From positions 9,286,747 through 9,350,746 of the forward strand of contig CM055319.2 in NCBI GenBank assembly GCA_029255685.2: a stretch of DNA of 64,000 nucleotides. Direction: 5' to 3'. Shown piece by piece: positions 20,621 through 31,074 of the stretch. Numbering within the stretch: position 1 is the stretch's first letter; each line of letters begins with the position of its first letter. Origin of the DNA: Silene conica. Lineage: Eukaryota > Streptophyta > Magnoliopsida > Caryophyllales > Caryophyllaceae. The notes beneath the pieces were generated by a model that did not search any database, had not been told where the DNA came from, and saw nothing but the letters and a program-made list of their open reading frames with translations. A program made the translations under genes and the position numbers.

Positions 20621-22034
20621 TTTAGGATCGGGTGAGAACGATTATACGGTGCATACGGTGAGAACGAGTCACGTCCGTTGATTAAAACACAATCAACGGT
20701 TAAGAAATACCCACAACCCACATTCTAGATAGATTTTGACGGAGTAGAATTTTTTTTTTTACCTTTTTACATAAAATTAGATACATTTTTTTACGGAGTA
20801 AATACTTTGTTTTTACCTTTTTACGTAAACCTATATACATTTTTTTGACGGAGTAGATACATTTTTTTTACTTTTTTACGTAAACCTAGATACATTTTTT
20901 GACGGAGTAGATACATTTTTTTTTACTTTTTTTACATAAACCTAGGTACATTTTTTGAAGGAGTAGATACATTTTTTTTACTTTTTTACATAAACCTAGA
21001 TACATTTTTTGAAGGAGTAGATACATTTTTTTTTACTTTTTTATGTAAATCTAGATACATTTTTTGACGAAATAGATACATTTTTTTTTTTACTTTTTTT
21101 ACATAAATCTAGATACATTTTTTGAGTGAGTAGATACATTTTTTTTTACTTTTTTACATAAACCTAGATACATTTTTTGACGGAGTAGATACATTTTTTT
21201 TACTTTTTTTACATAAACCTAGATACATTTTTTGACAGAGTAGATACATTTTTTTTACTTTTTTTTACATAAACCTAGATACATTTTTTGAAGGAGTAGA
21301 TGCATTTTTTTTTTTTTACTTTTTTTACATAAACCTAGATACATTTTTTGACGGATTAGATACAATTTTTTTTTACTTTTTTACATTAACCTATATACAT
21401 TTTTTGACGGAGTAAAAACATTTTTTTACTTTTTTACATAAACCTAGATATATTTTTTGACCGAGTAAATACATTTTTTAACGAGTTAGATATATTTTTT
21501 GACGGAGTAGATACATTTTTTTTTATCTTTTACAAATATATTTTTTGACGGGTAGATACATTTTTTTTACCAATTCTTAACTACTACTATAAAAGATTTT
21601 TTTTACTTTAATTTCTAAGTACATTTTATAATCATGCAAATACGTCATTTTAGGTACATTTATCCCTAAATATAATACAAGGAAAAAAATATGTAATATG
21701 AATGTGATTGGAAATTGAAATACGTCAAAGAAAACAATGCAACTGATTTGGATGAATGTGATTATGCGTAATAGGTGAATTAGTAAAACAAATTGAGAAA
21801 TTATATAGGAGAGAGAAAGTGTATGTAAAGTGGACGTCTTTTCATTTTATAAAAACACAACATATGCATTATTCTATATAACATCTAAAGTCAACAGAGG
21901 AAGTTTAGTGCGTATTATATGCTCAGATTTTCAATGTGTTCAGTTATTTTATCTGCCGTTAGTTTGGGTTCAATCTAATGGTTGTAACTCGTTCTCACCG
22001 TTCTCATTGAATGTTCGTTCTCACCGGATCTTGA

Positions 22035-22037
<3 letters not shown>
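20619..22037. mobile_element. (TA)n-resident element A with shared terminal signature
   Basis: 1419 bp, bounded on both sides by (TA)n. The left end reads GATTTAGGATCGGGTGAG. The right end, read inward, is GAGTCAAGATCCGGTGAG. The two are imperfect inverted repeats with GATC at positions 8-11 and GTGAG at 14-18. The interior is mostly a 55-60-bp tandem array (20735-21580). It has no plausible gene, so it is non-autonomous. Insertion into TA microsatellites recalls the micron elements of rice, but I cannot assign a superfamily. Confidence 0.7.
20735..21580. repeat. Tandem array of about 55-60-bp units in element A
   Basis: About 14 imperfect copies of a unit containing GAGTAGATACATTTTTT, ACTTTTTTACATAAACC and TAGATACATTTTTTGACG. 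The T runs vary in length. Confidence 0.85.

Positions 22038-22083
<46 letters not shown>
22038..22083. repeat. (TA)n tract between nested elements A and B
   Basis: A TA run of about 45 bp separates the two elements. A third TA run follows element B at 25273-25331. Confidence 0.9.
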
Positions 22084-22086
<3 letters not shown>

Positions 22087-22229
22087 GCCGGATCACGTGA
22101 GGCCGCCTATTACGGTGAGGCCGCCGAACCCTTACTATGTTACACATGATTTTCAATGTTCATTGGACTAATTTCAATGGGATTAAAATTATGGGTCATT
22201 TATAACAATTCATTTGGCCCAAATATTTT

Positions 22230-23650
22230 CTCTATCTAAAAAAAATATTCATTTTGCTCTTTTTCTTATTTCGTGAAATTAGGGCTTAAAATATTTGTTA
22301 CTCAAAAAATGTTTAATTTCTTATTTTGTGAATCTTCGACCTTAATTTGTGAACTCGGGACCTTATTTCGTGAAACTTAGACTTAAAATGTTTGTTTGCT
22401 CACAAAATGGGTAATTTCTTATTTCGTGAATTTCGGACCTTAATTTGTGAAACCGAAACCTTATTTCGTGAAACTTGGATTTAAAATGTTTGTTTACTCA
22501 CGAAATATATAATTTCTTATTTCGCGAATCTTGGACCTTAATTTGTGAAACCGAAACCGTATTTTGTGAAACTTTGAATTAAAATGTTTGTTCACTCACA
22601 AAATGTTTATTTCTTATTTCGTGAATCTTGGACCTTAATTAGTAAAACCGGGACCTTATTTCGTGAAACTTGGACTTAAAATGTTTGTTCACTCACAAAA
22701 TGTTTAATTTCTTATTTCGTAAATCTTGGACCTTAATTCGTGAAATCGGGACCTTATTTCGTGAAACTTGGACTTAAAATATTCGTTTACTCACAAAATG
22801 TTTAATTTCTTGTTTTGTGAATCTTCGACCTTAATTTGTGAACTCGGGACCTTATTTCGTGAAACTTAGACTTAAAATGTTTGTTTTCTCACAAAATGGA
22901 TAATTTCTTATTTCGTGAATTTCGGACCTTAATTTGTGAAATCAAAACCTTATTTCTTGAAACTTGGACTTAAAAAATTTGTTCATTCAAAAAATGTGTA
23001 ATTTCTTATTTCGTGAATCTTAGACCTTAATTTGTGAAACCTGGACCTTATTTCGTGAAACTTGGACTTAAAATGTTTATTTACTCACAAAATGTATAAT
23101 TTCTTATTTCGTGAATCTTAGACCTTAATTTGTGAAACCGGGACCTTATTTCGTGAAACTTGGACTTAAAATGTTTCTTTACTCACGAAATGTATAATTT
23201 CTTATCTCGTGAATCTTGGACCTTAATTTGTGAAATCGAAACCTTATTTCGTGAAACTTGGACTTAAAAAATTTGTTCATTAAAAAAATGTGTAATTTCT
23301 TATTTCGTGAATCTTAGACCTTAATTTGTGAAACCTGGACCTTATTTCGTGAAACTTGGACTTAAAATGTTTGTTTACTCACAAAATGTATAATTTCTTA
23401 TTTCGTGAATCTTAGACCTTAATTTGTGAAACCGGGACCTTATTTCGTGAAACTTGGACTTAAAAAGTTTTTTTACTCACGAAATGTATAATTTCTTATC
23501 TCTTGAATCTTGGACCTTAATTTGTGAAATCGAAACCTTATTACGTGAAACTTGGACTTAAAAAATTTGTTCATTCAAAAATTGTATAATTTCTTATTTC
23601 GTGAATCTTACACCTTAATTTGTGAAACCTGGACCTTATTTCGTGAAACC
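22230..23650. repeat. 98-bp tandem array in element B
   Basis: About 14 copies of a 98-bp unit built from CGTGAAACTTGGACTTAAAA, CTCACAAAATGTATAATTTC, CGTGAATCTTGGACCTTAAT and GTGAAACCGGGACCTTATTT blocks. Copies differ by a few substitutions and small indels. Confidence 0.85.
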
Positions 23651-24044
23651 TAATTATGGTGAGGCGGCTAACCTCACCAAATTGTGTTATCATCTTCATC
23701 AAAAAGCCATAGATCGTGATGATGATGATGGTGATGATGATGTTAAGTGTTCAAAATTAATAAACTGAAACAAATAAATTGACAAAATTATAATTTTGTC
23801 AAAATGGACAAAATTAATAAACTCATAGTATAATTTTTATTATATAAAGTTTGATTTTGTTGAAAATTGACAAAATTTCCTAAATATAAGTTTGAATTTG
23901 ATTAAAATTGAGCTGCTTCTATATAAGTTTCGGTTTTGGAGTTTGCTTACCATCGCGATTTCATAATCATCGTTAACTAATTCATATAATCATCGTGATT
24001 TCCAAGTAATTCAGTTAACTTATTCATATAATCATCGTTTTGCA

Positions 24045-24545
24045 TGATTGTGAAACTAGAAGCTTACATTGTGAAACTAAAAGCTTAAATTGTGAAACTT
24101 GTGCTGATTTTTTTATTTTCTTATATTGTGAAACTAGAAGCTTATATTGTGAAACTAGAAGCTTATATTGTGAAACTAAAAACTTAACTTGTGAAACTTG
24201 TTCATAAAAGGTTGATTTTTTTTATTTTCTTATATTGTGAATCCTAGAACCTCAAATTATGAAACTAGAAACTTATACTGTGAACCTAAAAGCTTAAATT
24301 GTGAAATCTGTTCATAAAAGGTTGATGTTTTTTTTAGTTTCTTATATTGTGAATCCTAGAAGCTCAAATTGTGAAACTAGAAACTTATACTGTGAAATTA
24401 GAAGCTTATATTGTGAAACTCGTTCATAAAAGGCTGATTTTGTTAGATTTCTTATATTGTGAATCCTATAAGCTTAAATTGTGAAACTAGAAGCTTAAAC
24501 TGTGAAACGAAGCTTATATTGTGAAACGAAACTTATATTGTGAAA
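24045..24545. repeat. Short tandem array GTGAAACTAGAAGCTTA in element B
   Basis: About 20 imperfect copies of a 17-25-bp motif (TTGTGAAACTAGAAGCTTAT), some joined by TTCATAAAAGGTTGATTTTT spacers. The GTGAAA core is also the core of the neighbouring 98-bp array. Confidence 0.75.
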
Positions 24546-25267
24546 CCTGTTCATAAAAATATTCTTGCATATATAATATATTAATTGCATTATTTACGAG
24601 TGAAGCCACGGATTGAAGACTAAGGGGTGCTACAAAAAAAAAGGTCAAACCCCGATAATTTAAAACATTACCACATGAACCAAAAACATGACAGCCAACT
24701 ATATTGAAAAAAATATAAACTAACAACCAAACTCAGCTAGTTCTGATATTTACATCAATACCTTTTCACCTAGACGGTAAGAAGATAACAAATTCACAAA
24801 CATACAAGAGAGCTAGTATTAGCGTATTAATACTACTATCAAATAAACTTTCAATATATTTCCAAATCTCGCGCACGAATTAACACATAACCGAATAAAA
24901 AACAAAAGAAAAAAATCAGAAGTTAATAAATAAAATTGAACGAAATCGATAATGATAACTTACGAAAATGAAATTGAGGAAGGTGGTGGTGGCGACATCA
25001 GCGATGGCGGAGGATGCGGCGGCGAAGACGGCGGAGAAAGTGGAAATGTCGTCGACGATAAGAATGGGGAAAGGAGTGCAACATGATAAAGAAGGGAGAG
25101 AGAGAATGGATGTTGGGTGAGTAAATTTGGGAAAATATAATGAATTTTGTGTACTTGGAGTTTAGTAAGGGGCACGTGGCAAAATCTAGTGGATTTATAT
25201 TTTTTAGATCTGACGGTCAAGATGAGTACAGCGGCCTCACCCTAACGAGGGTGCCTCACGTGATTCA

Positions 25268-25334
<67 letters not shown>

Positions 25335-27527
25335 ACTATGCAAAAGCCCTTAACTAACTTCGGAAACTATTTGAGGCGAGAGCCGGTCTCCCTTCCGGTT
25401 GTCCGACCGGGGGGCGGGGGGGGGGGGGGGTCTTTCTCCTCAAACTATTTACGAACTCAGAATAAGAGTCGTCCAATGCCTTGGCCGAACAATAACAAAT
25501 AACCAATACTCTTAAACTAACAACCATTCAGCAACACCTGACACTGTACCCCAGCTCAGGCAAGCAGATGCAAACAACAGTATCTAGAACTAACCCCAAC
25601 TCAAGAAAGAACTAAACACAATCAAAAATGCCCAAGTCACACCCCAACTCAGGTAAACTTGGTACACAAGGTCAGCTAGCCTACATCCGTGAACCCCATC
25701 TCAGGCACGAATGGATACCGGTCAGCTAATAATGGTTCAATGACCCGACTCAGCCATAACCATTACCCTTCGTAGTGAATCAGGATCCCAACTCAGACCT
25801 GACTCACCACGGTCACACAAACTCATGGAGGGAAAGAGGTCCCGACTCAGACATCTCCCACCGCATCATCCATACACGTAACGGTCCAGAGGTCCCGATT
25901 CAGACATGTCCGCCACGCCACATACACGCACATATCGCACTATAGGTCCCGACTCAGACATAGCTTGACATGCAACAAACATCAGTACAGATCGTACTCT
26001 AGAGATCCCGACTCAGACATATTCCGATATGCACTACAACAATATACTAAGTACTAATCTTACTGACTTCTTCTCAACACTTAATTGACCCCAGGAACCA
26101 AATCGAGGGAGAGTCGGTTTCCCTTCCGGTTTCCCGGCCGGGGGGTCGCTATCCTCACTCCATTCCCGAACCCAATATAGTGTCGCCCGAACCTCGGGGA
26201 CCTCAAACAACATACAAGACACACGGAAGAAGTCTCAAGCAAATCGGACGAACCGATCACAAGTTAAACATGATTTAGTATGAAATGGGGCTCTCAGCCA
26301 GTCACTTACAGGCTGACGATCAGCCGTCTGACAACCTCATCCAACAGCCTTTGAAAAACAACGAAACAATGAGGAAAGGGTCCCCAGCCGGTCGACCGGC
26401 CGCCGGTCACCCGGCTGGGAGACCTATCTCCCTACTTCCTCTACTTTAAGCGCAAAACAACACAAAAGGAGTCTCAGCCGGTGGACCGGCGGCCGGCCAC
26501 CCGGATGAGCACCCCATCTCCTTAAATTCTGAAAATACGAAAGACACTCAAAAGGGCTCTCAGCCGGTCGGCCCTACCGGCTGGGAGTCTCTATCTGTTT
26601 GCGGAAAACCACCAATTTCAACAATGATAAACAATCCAATCCTTCATCAAATGATCCTAAACATGATTCTAAACAACAACTCAACAGTCCCAACATGTTT
26701 ATAGCAACCAACAAGTATAAGAAACATATAAACAATATCAAATTCATGAATTCACATCAAAATCCCCAAATTAAACCCATCTTTATGTATATTCCCAAAA
26801 TCAACCCATATGATGATTTCAACACAAATTTCCAATAACAATCAGAATAATAATCATACTAAAGATGTTTGCAACCTAATTCATACTTCTAATCATAGGA
26901 ACACATCAAAAATCACACAAAGCATGCTAATAAAACAAATAGGCCGAGTAAGCTCATTATCGTCACCTCAAGCGTCTTGTGCTCCGAATTCTTCCTCTAC
27001 AATGTAAGAATCAATCTCGGGATCGTCCAAGCCAACTTCTAAGAACATAAAAACGGAAATTAGGGGCTGAAAATGAATTAGGGCAAAAACAGCCCGGAAA
27101 TGGAAGTTTGAGAAACGAAAAACAAAAGTTATAACGGAAATTGCGAGAGGAATCCGAATATGTAAACATTACCTTGATTCGAGTTGAAATAAGGCTTGAG
27201 ATGATCTTTTAGAAGCTTTTCAAAGAAGAGAAAATGGAGGTTTTGAGTTTACAGTAACTTGGTTTTGTGAATGAATCAATGTCGATGGAAGGAAATGAGA
27301 GTTGTCCTTTTATATTTATTGAGTCGGGTTTCCTTAATTAAGTGAAACAAAAACCTTAAGACGGGATTGCCAAGCAAACTAGACATCTTAAGATAAAATG
27401 AATCTTAAGACGAAACTTAACGGAAATTTCTTTAAAATATAAATTACGAAATATTAAAATATTATTAAAATCCGAAAATCACTTTAATTTATTAAAATAC
27501 TCCTTTTCGAAAATATAGGATGTTACA

Positions 27528-27541
27528 TTCACCCCATCTTT
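27528..27541 (-). other. Polypurine tract of the gypsy element
   Basis: AAAGATGGGGTGAA on the minus strand directly precedes TGTAACATCC. Just upstream is TTTCGAGGACGAAAC, a motif commonly found near the 3' end of plant gypsy elements. Confidence 0.85.
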
Positions 27542-29700
27542 CAAAATGTTTCGTCCTCGAAACTTGAAGACGGAAATAGTAAGAAAACAACTCTAGCTAC
27601 CAAAATGTACTACTCCGGTCACGGTAACCCAAAACTTTATCTTTCAAAAAGGTTTCAAAATAGTTCCAAGGCACAAGTCTTGTCAATGGACGTTGGGGTT
27701 CTCGTTACTTATTCAAGAGCCCGACATTCCAAATCTGAGACAAGTCCCAAAATTAAATCAGTTAAAATTCAAAAATTGGATCGATCTGGTGTCGATAAGC
27801 ATAGTACCGGTTATCAGACGTCTCCGATAGCGAGTTCAAATGGCAAATCGACGCTGAGATCAATCAAATTGCAAATCATTCAGCTCTTAAAGCCAAGTTT
27901 TTCTTTAAACCAGTTGCTAAGTTTCAAATTCTTGAGTAAGTAAAGTTGTAAAAATCCCACGAGTTTACCATCGACTGAAAGGAAATCAATTCATAGCGGT
28001 TACAGAAGGCACCGAAACAACAATACAAATTATTATTAACACAAAACTATGAGCTTTCGGTTTCACAACTATCAAAGCGTACCAGGGATGATTAAAGGGA
28101 TGGAACGACCAGGCTAAAGATCAAGGAAGACAGTAACTCCGCAAAAACACGGGAACACTAACCACTCAATCCATAAACAAAACATCTTACAACGATTCCT
28201 CATACACTCTGTGGAGGGTGATCCAAGTGACCTCTAGACTCACAATGGTTTCACGATCTCTCTTACCATCAAATTATTCACAGAACAAGGCATTTCTCAT
28301 CAAGAAGAGATTCCAAAACTCTCATTCGACTCACACTAACCGGAAATTCCCACGAAAATGAGGTCAGCTATGTGGATTAGTTCACACTAAAACTCATTCA
28401 TCAACAGTTAAAGATTTCACACTCAAGGTGGAAGCTTAAGCCTGTATCCTAGATCAAGGTTCACGCACTTCCGAAACTCTAAACCAAAATTCCATTAACA
28501 TCAAATCCCAAAATTTAGGATACAATATTCCCTACACCGTAACTCTTCCCAATCGAATAGGCCATAACAAAATCATCCATAACCTTTAGTCCTACATAGC
28601 TTGATTCCATCAAACTCATTCCACGGAAGCACTTCGAAATCCTAAATTCCCAAATCTATTACCATAAAGTGAACATTCAAAGATAAGGCCTTACTAAAGC
28701 AACAACCTCCAAATTAAGCAAGTCGGTGATCGGTTCTCAGACTTCTCACAAACATTTCCTCAAAATGATTTATATACCATAATTCTTCAAAATTTAAAAC
28801 AATATCATCCTTCCAGTTACCTATTCCCAAAAGTTTTAGATATCTCATCCCTGCCGGTTCCTCAAATGACGATTCGATAAAACTCCCTCGGGCTATCAAA
28901 CCTATAGGTTATATCCACTTCACTTACCTTACTGTCCACCAGATAACAATTCTTAAATCATCAAGTCTCCAAACTTTCATCTTCTAATAAGTTACCTTAC
29001 TTCATCCACATACCGGTGGTGCATCCTCAAATTTCCCTTAAGTTCTTCAATAGATAAATGCCAAGATCCATTAAGTATCCTAAGGTCAAACGCTTAGTCA
29101 ACTCCACGAGTGAAATTGTAAATGCCTCAACATTCTCTCACTATTACCAGTACTCTCATTCCTCAAGTATGTGGTCCTTTCTACGTTCAAGCAATTCCTC
29201 AAGATTACATAGCACTACTTACCTCATTCATCTATTTGACAACAACATTATCTCAAGCACGTTCTTCTAAAATTATCTAGGACTCCAAGTATCTCGTCCA
29301 TATCCTCAAATGGTACTTCCAAATCTACAAATACTCACGATTCAGCAGGGTTCTCATATTTAAGTTCCATAGAGCGCCATGTATAATACTCAACTTAGCG
29401 CAAGTATTCCATCACTCACCTTCACTCTCCCAATCGGTAAACATATAGACACTAGAATCACCAAAACATGTCTCAAAATGTTTCCTAGGTTTTCCTCAAT
29501 GGCAACATTCTTTGAAACATGGTTTATACCTATCCTCAAGAAATTCTCCAAGTCTATCTAAGGTAGGTTACCTCACAAGGTGTCTCGGAATAACAAGCCA
29601 CAAGGTTAAGTCGAAAGAAAACGAAGATAGTTCACAAGGAAGATTAACAGAAGTCTAAGGAGGAAGGATGAGATCTTAACGGGCTTCCACGTACACCAGG
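27542..29700 (-). other. Noncoding interior of the gypsy element, no pol recognised
   Basis: 2.1 kb where protease, reverse transcriptase, RNase H and integrase would be expected. Only short ORFs are present (for example 27605-27943, 28714-28899, 29058-29270) and none shows a pol motif. Pol was lost, or was never part of this derivative. Confidence 0.6.
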
Positions 29701-30955
29701 TTACAAATAGGCAGTAAACATGTACGTACCAGTAGGCGGGTCTGGGTGGACTCCAGTCTCTGCTCGACTCTGAACAGCTATGTTCCCACTTGGCTCGGTC
29801 TCCGGGTCAGTAGTGACAGCTCTGTCGATGGCGACATTTCCCTTGGGGCACTCAAAGAAACGATGTCCGGGCCTCTTGTAGGCATAGCATAAGTAAGGGT
29901 TGTCGTTGCAGTCAACTCTCGGATGAAGATCCTTGCGACATTTGAAACATTTCAAGGGAGCGTCTGGTGAGAGTTCCATGCCTCAAATCTGGGAAGTCTT
30001 AGCTCTTTTGGACTTTTTCCTCCCTTGGGTACACTGATCGGAGAGGTGTCCTTGTTTCCTGCAACGGTAACAGATACGCGGCCTACCATGGCGGTCTGTG
30101 TCCGGGCTAGCTGTAGCAGGTTGCTCAATGAACTGTGGGCGCTTTCCTTTTCCATGAGGAGAGGAGGAGGAAGGAGGACTGAGAGGTCTCTTGCCTCGAC
30201 AGCTATGAAAAGGTGGTTGGGGAGGAGATGAAGCTCTAACTCCTTCACAAAAGATCTGGTAGGGGTCCTCCGCTCGCAAGACACTGTAGTAACTCTAGAA
30301 GTAAGAAGTCGGGTCGCCATATGCTACACTTCTAGTCTCAGCATTAAGCTTGCTCCGAAATAGGTGCGCATTGTCCTCTTCTTTCTCGACTAGCTGTGGG
30401 ACAAAGTGGATTAGCTCCTCGAATCGATTGGTGAAGGCTTGGACAGAAAGGGTTCCTTGGCGAAGGTTCATGAACTCGGTCATCTTATGTTGGCGTATAT
30501 CCTTATGGTAAAACCTCATGCCAAGAAGAGTCTTGAAACGACTCCATATGAAAGAAGGGTCGCGAGTAGCAGGAGAGCTAAACGTCATCCACCAACGTCT
30601 AGCCTCACGAACCAAGAACTGGGATTCTACGCGGATCTGATCCTCAGGACGAACATCATATATCATGAAGTTCCTTTTCCATGTCAAAGAACCACGCGGT
30701 GAGGGCTACATAACCGGTCTCTCCGTCGAAGGTCCTAGCCGCATTTTTCCACATCTGAGCGATAATCCAAGCCAATCCTCCAGGTTGGTTACCTCCCGAT
30801 GTTTGCAATGAGGAAGAGGGCACACTCGCTAAAGCTAAATAGTTCTGGAGAGTTTGAAGGAGAGCACGCATCACGGCACTCTCGCTATCGGCTGGCTCCG
30901 TCATTCTTTGATCATAAAAGAATAAACCGTTAGACGTATCCCTAACAAGGCACAA
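29701..30955 (-). pseudogene. Gypsy gag, decayed, with three zinc-knuckle-like motifs
   Basis: The gag capsid region shows RTFDGETG, WFFDMEKEL, QFLVREARRWWMTF and GTLSVQAFTNRFEEL, the usual retrotransposon gag pattern. A Ser/Pro-rich linker leads to a canonical zinc knuckle CYRCRKQGHLSDQC near 30020-30065. Further on are CFKCRKDLHPRVDC, which also fits CX2CX4HX4C, and CYAYKRPGHRFFEC, where the second Cys is Tyr. Lesions are a frameshift near 30670, an in-frame TAG at 30295-30297, and an in-frame TGA at 29983-29985 just before the second knuckle. It lies directly downstream of the primer site, as expected. Confidence 0.8.
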
Positions 30956-31061
30956 ACAGAATACAATAATAAGTCCTTAAATCTACCCCATCTCTCATTC
31001 ATTATTCAATTTTATGGTCAAGTTAAGTTTGGGGATCACATGAGTGCGTCGGGAGCGATAA

Positions 31062-31074
31062 CGCTTTGATACCA
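31062..31074 (-). other. Primer binding site of the gypsy element
   Basis: TGGTATCAAAGCG on the minus strand, next to the inner edge of the 5' LTR. It is complementary to the initiator methionine tRNA end with one usual variant. Confidence 0.8.

Larger units (their letters stand above)
22084..25272. mobile_element. (TA)n-resident element B with shared terminal signature
   Basis: 3189 bp between (TA)n tracts. The left end is GAGGCCGGATCACGTGAGG. The right end, read inward, is GAAATTGAATCACGTGAGG. The inverted similarity extends to about 40 bp, with GTGAGGCCGC repeated inside both ends. The interior holds a 98-bp tandem array (22230-23650) and a second array of short GTGAAACTAGAAGCTTA motifs (24045-24545). 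The ORF at 24960-25220 is proline/serine-rich and low in complexity, and is not accepted as a gene. No transposase is seen. Confidence 0.7.
20175..27527 (-). repeat. 3' LTR of the gypsy element, carrying two nested elements
   Basis: It matches 31075-33742 on both sides of an insertion of about 4.7 kb at a (TA)n tract. A short piece just right of the tract in the other LTR is missing here, and a G run near 25410-25430 is expanded. It contains many CCGACTCAGACAT repeats (25740-26030) and GC-rich CCGGTCGACCGG-type palindromes (26370-26590). Confidence 0.85.

Noticed and set aside
22230..23650. CRISPR-like regular repeats
   Set aside because: Contiguous tandem 98-bp units without unique spacers, in plant DNA; this is a satellite-like array.
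24960..25220. Proline/serine-rich minus-strand ORF in element B
   Set aside because: Low complexity, no family resemblance, and it overlaps the element end.
25140..25502. Plus-strand ORF with an IYIYIY tract
   Set aside because: It crosses the element B end, the (TA)n tract and the G run; not a biological frame.
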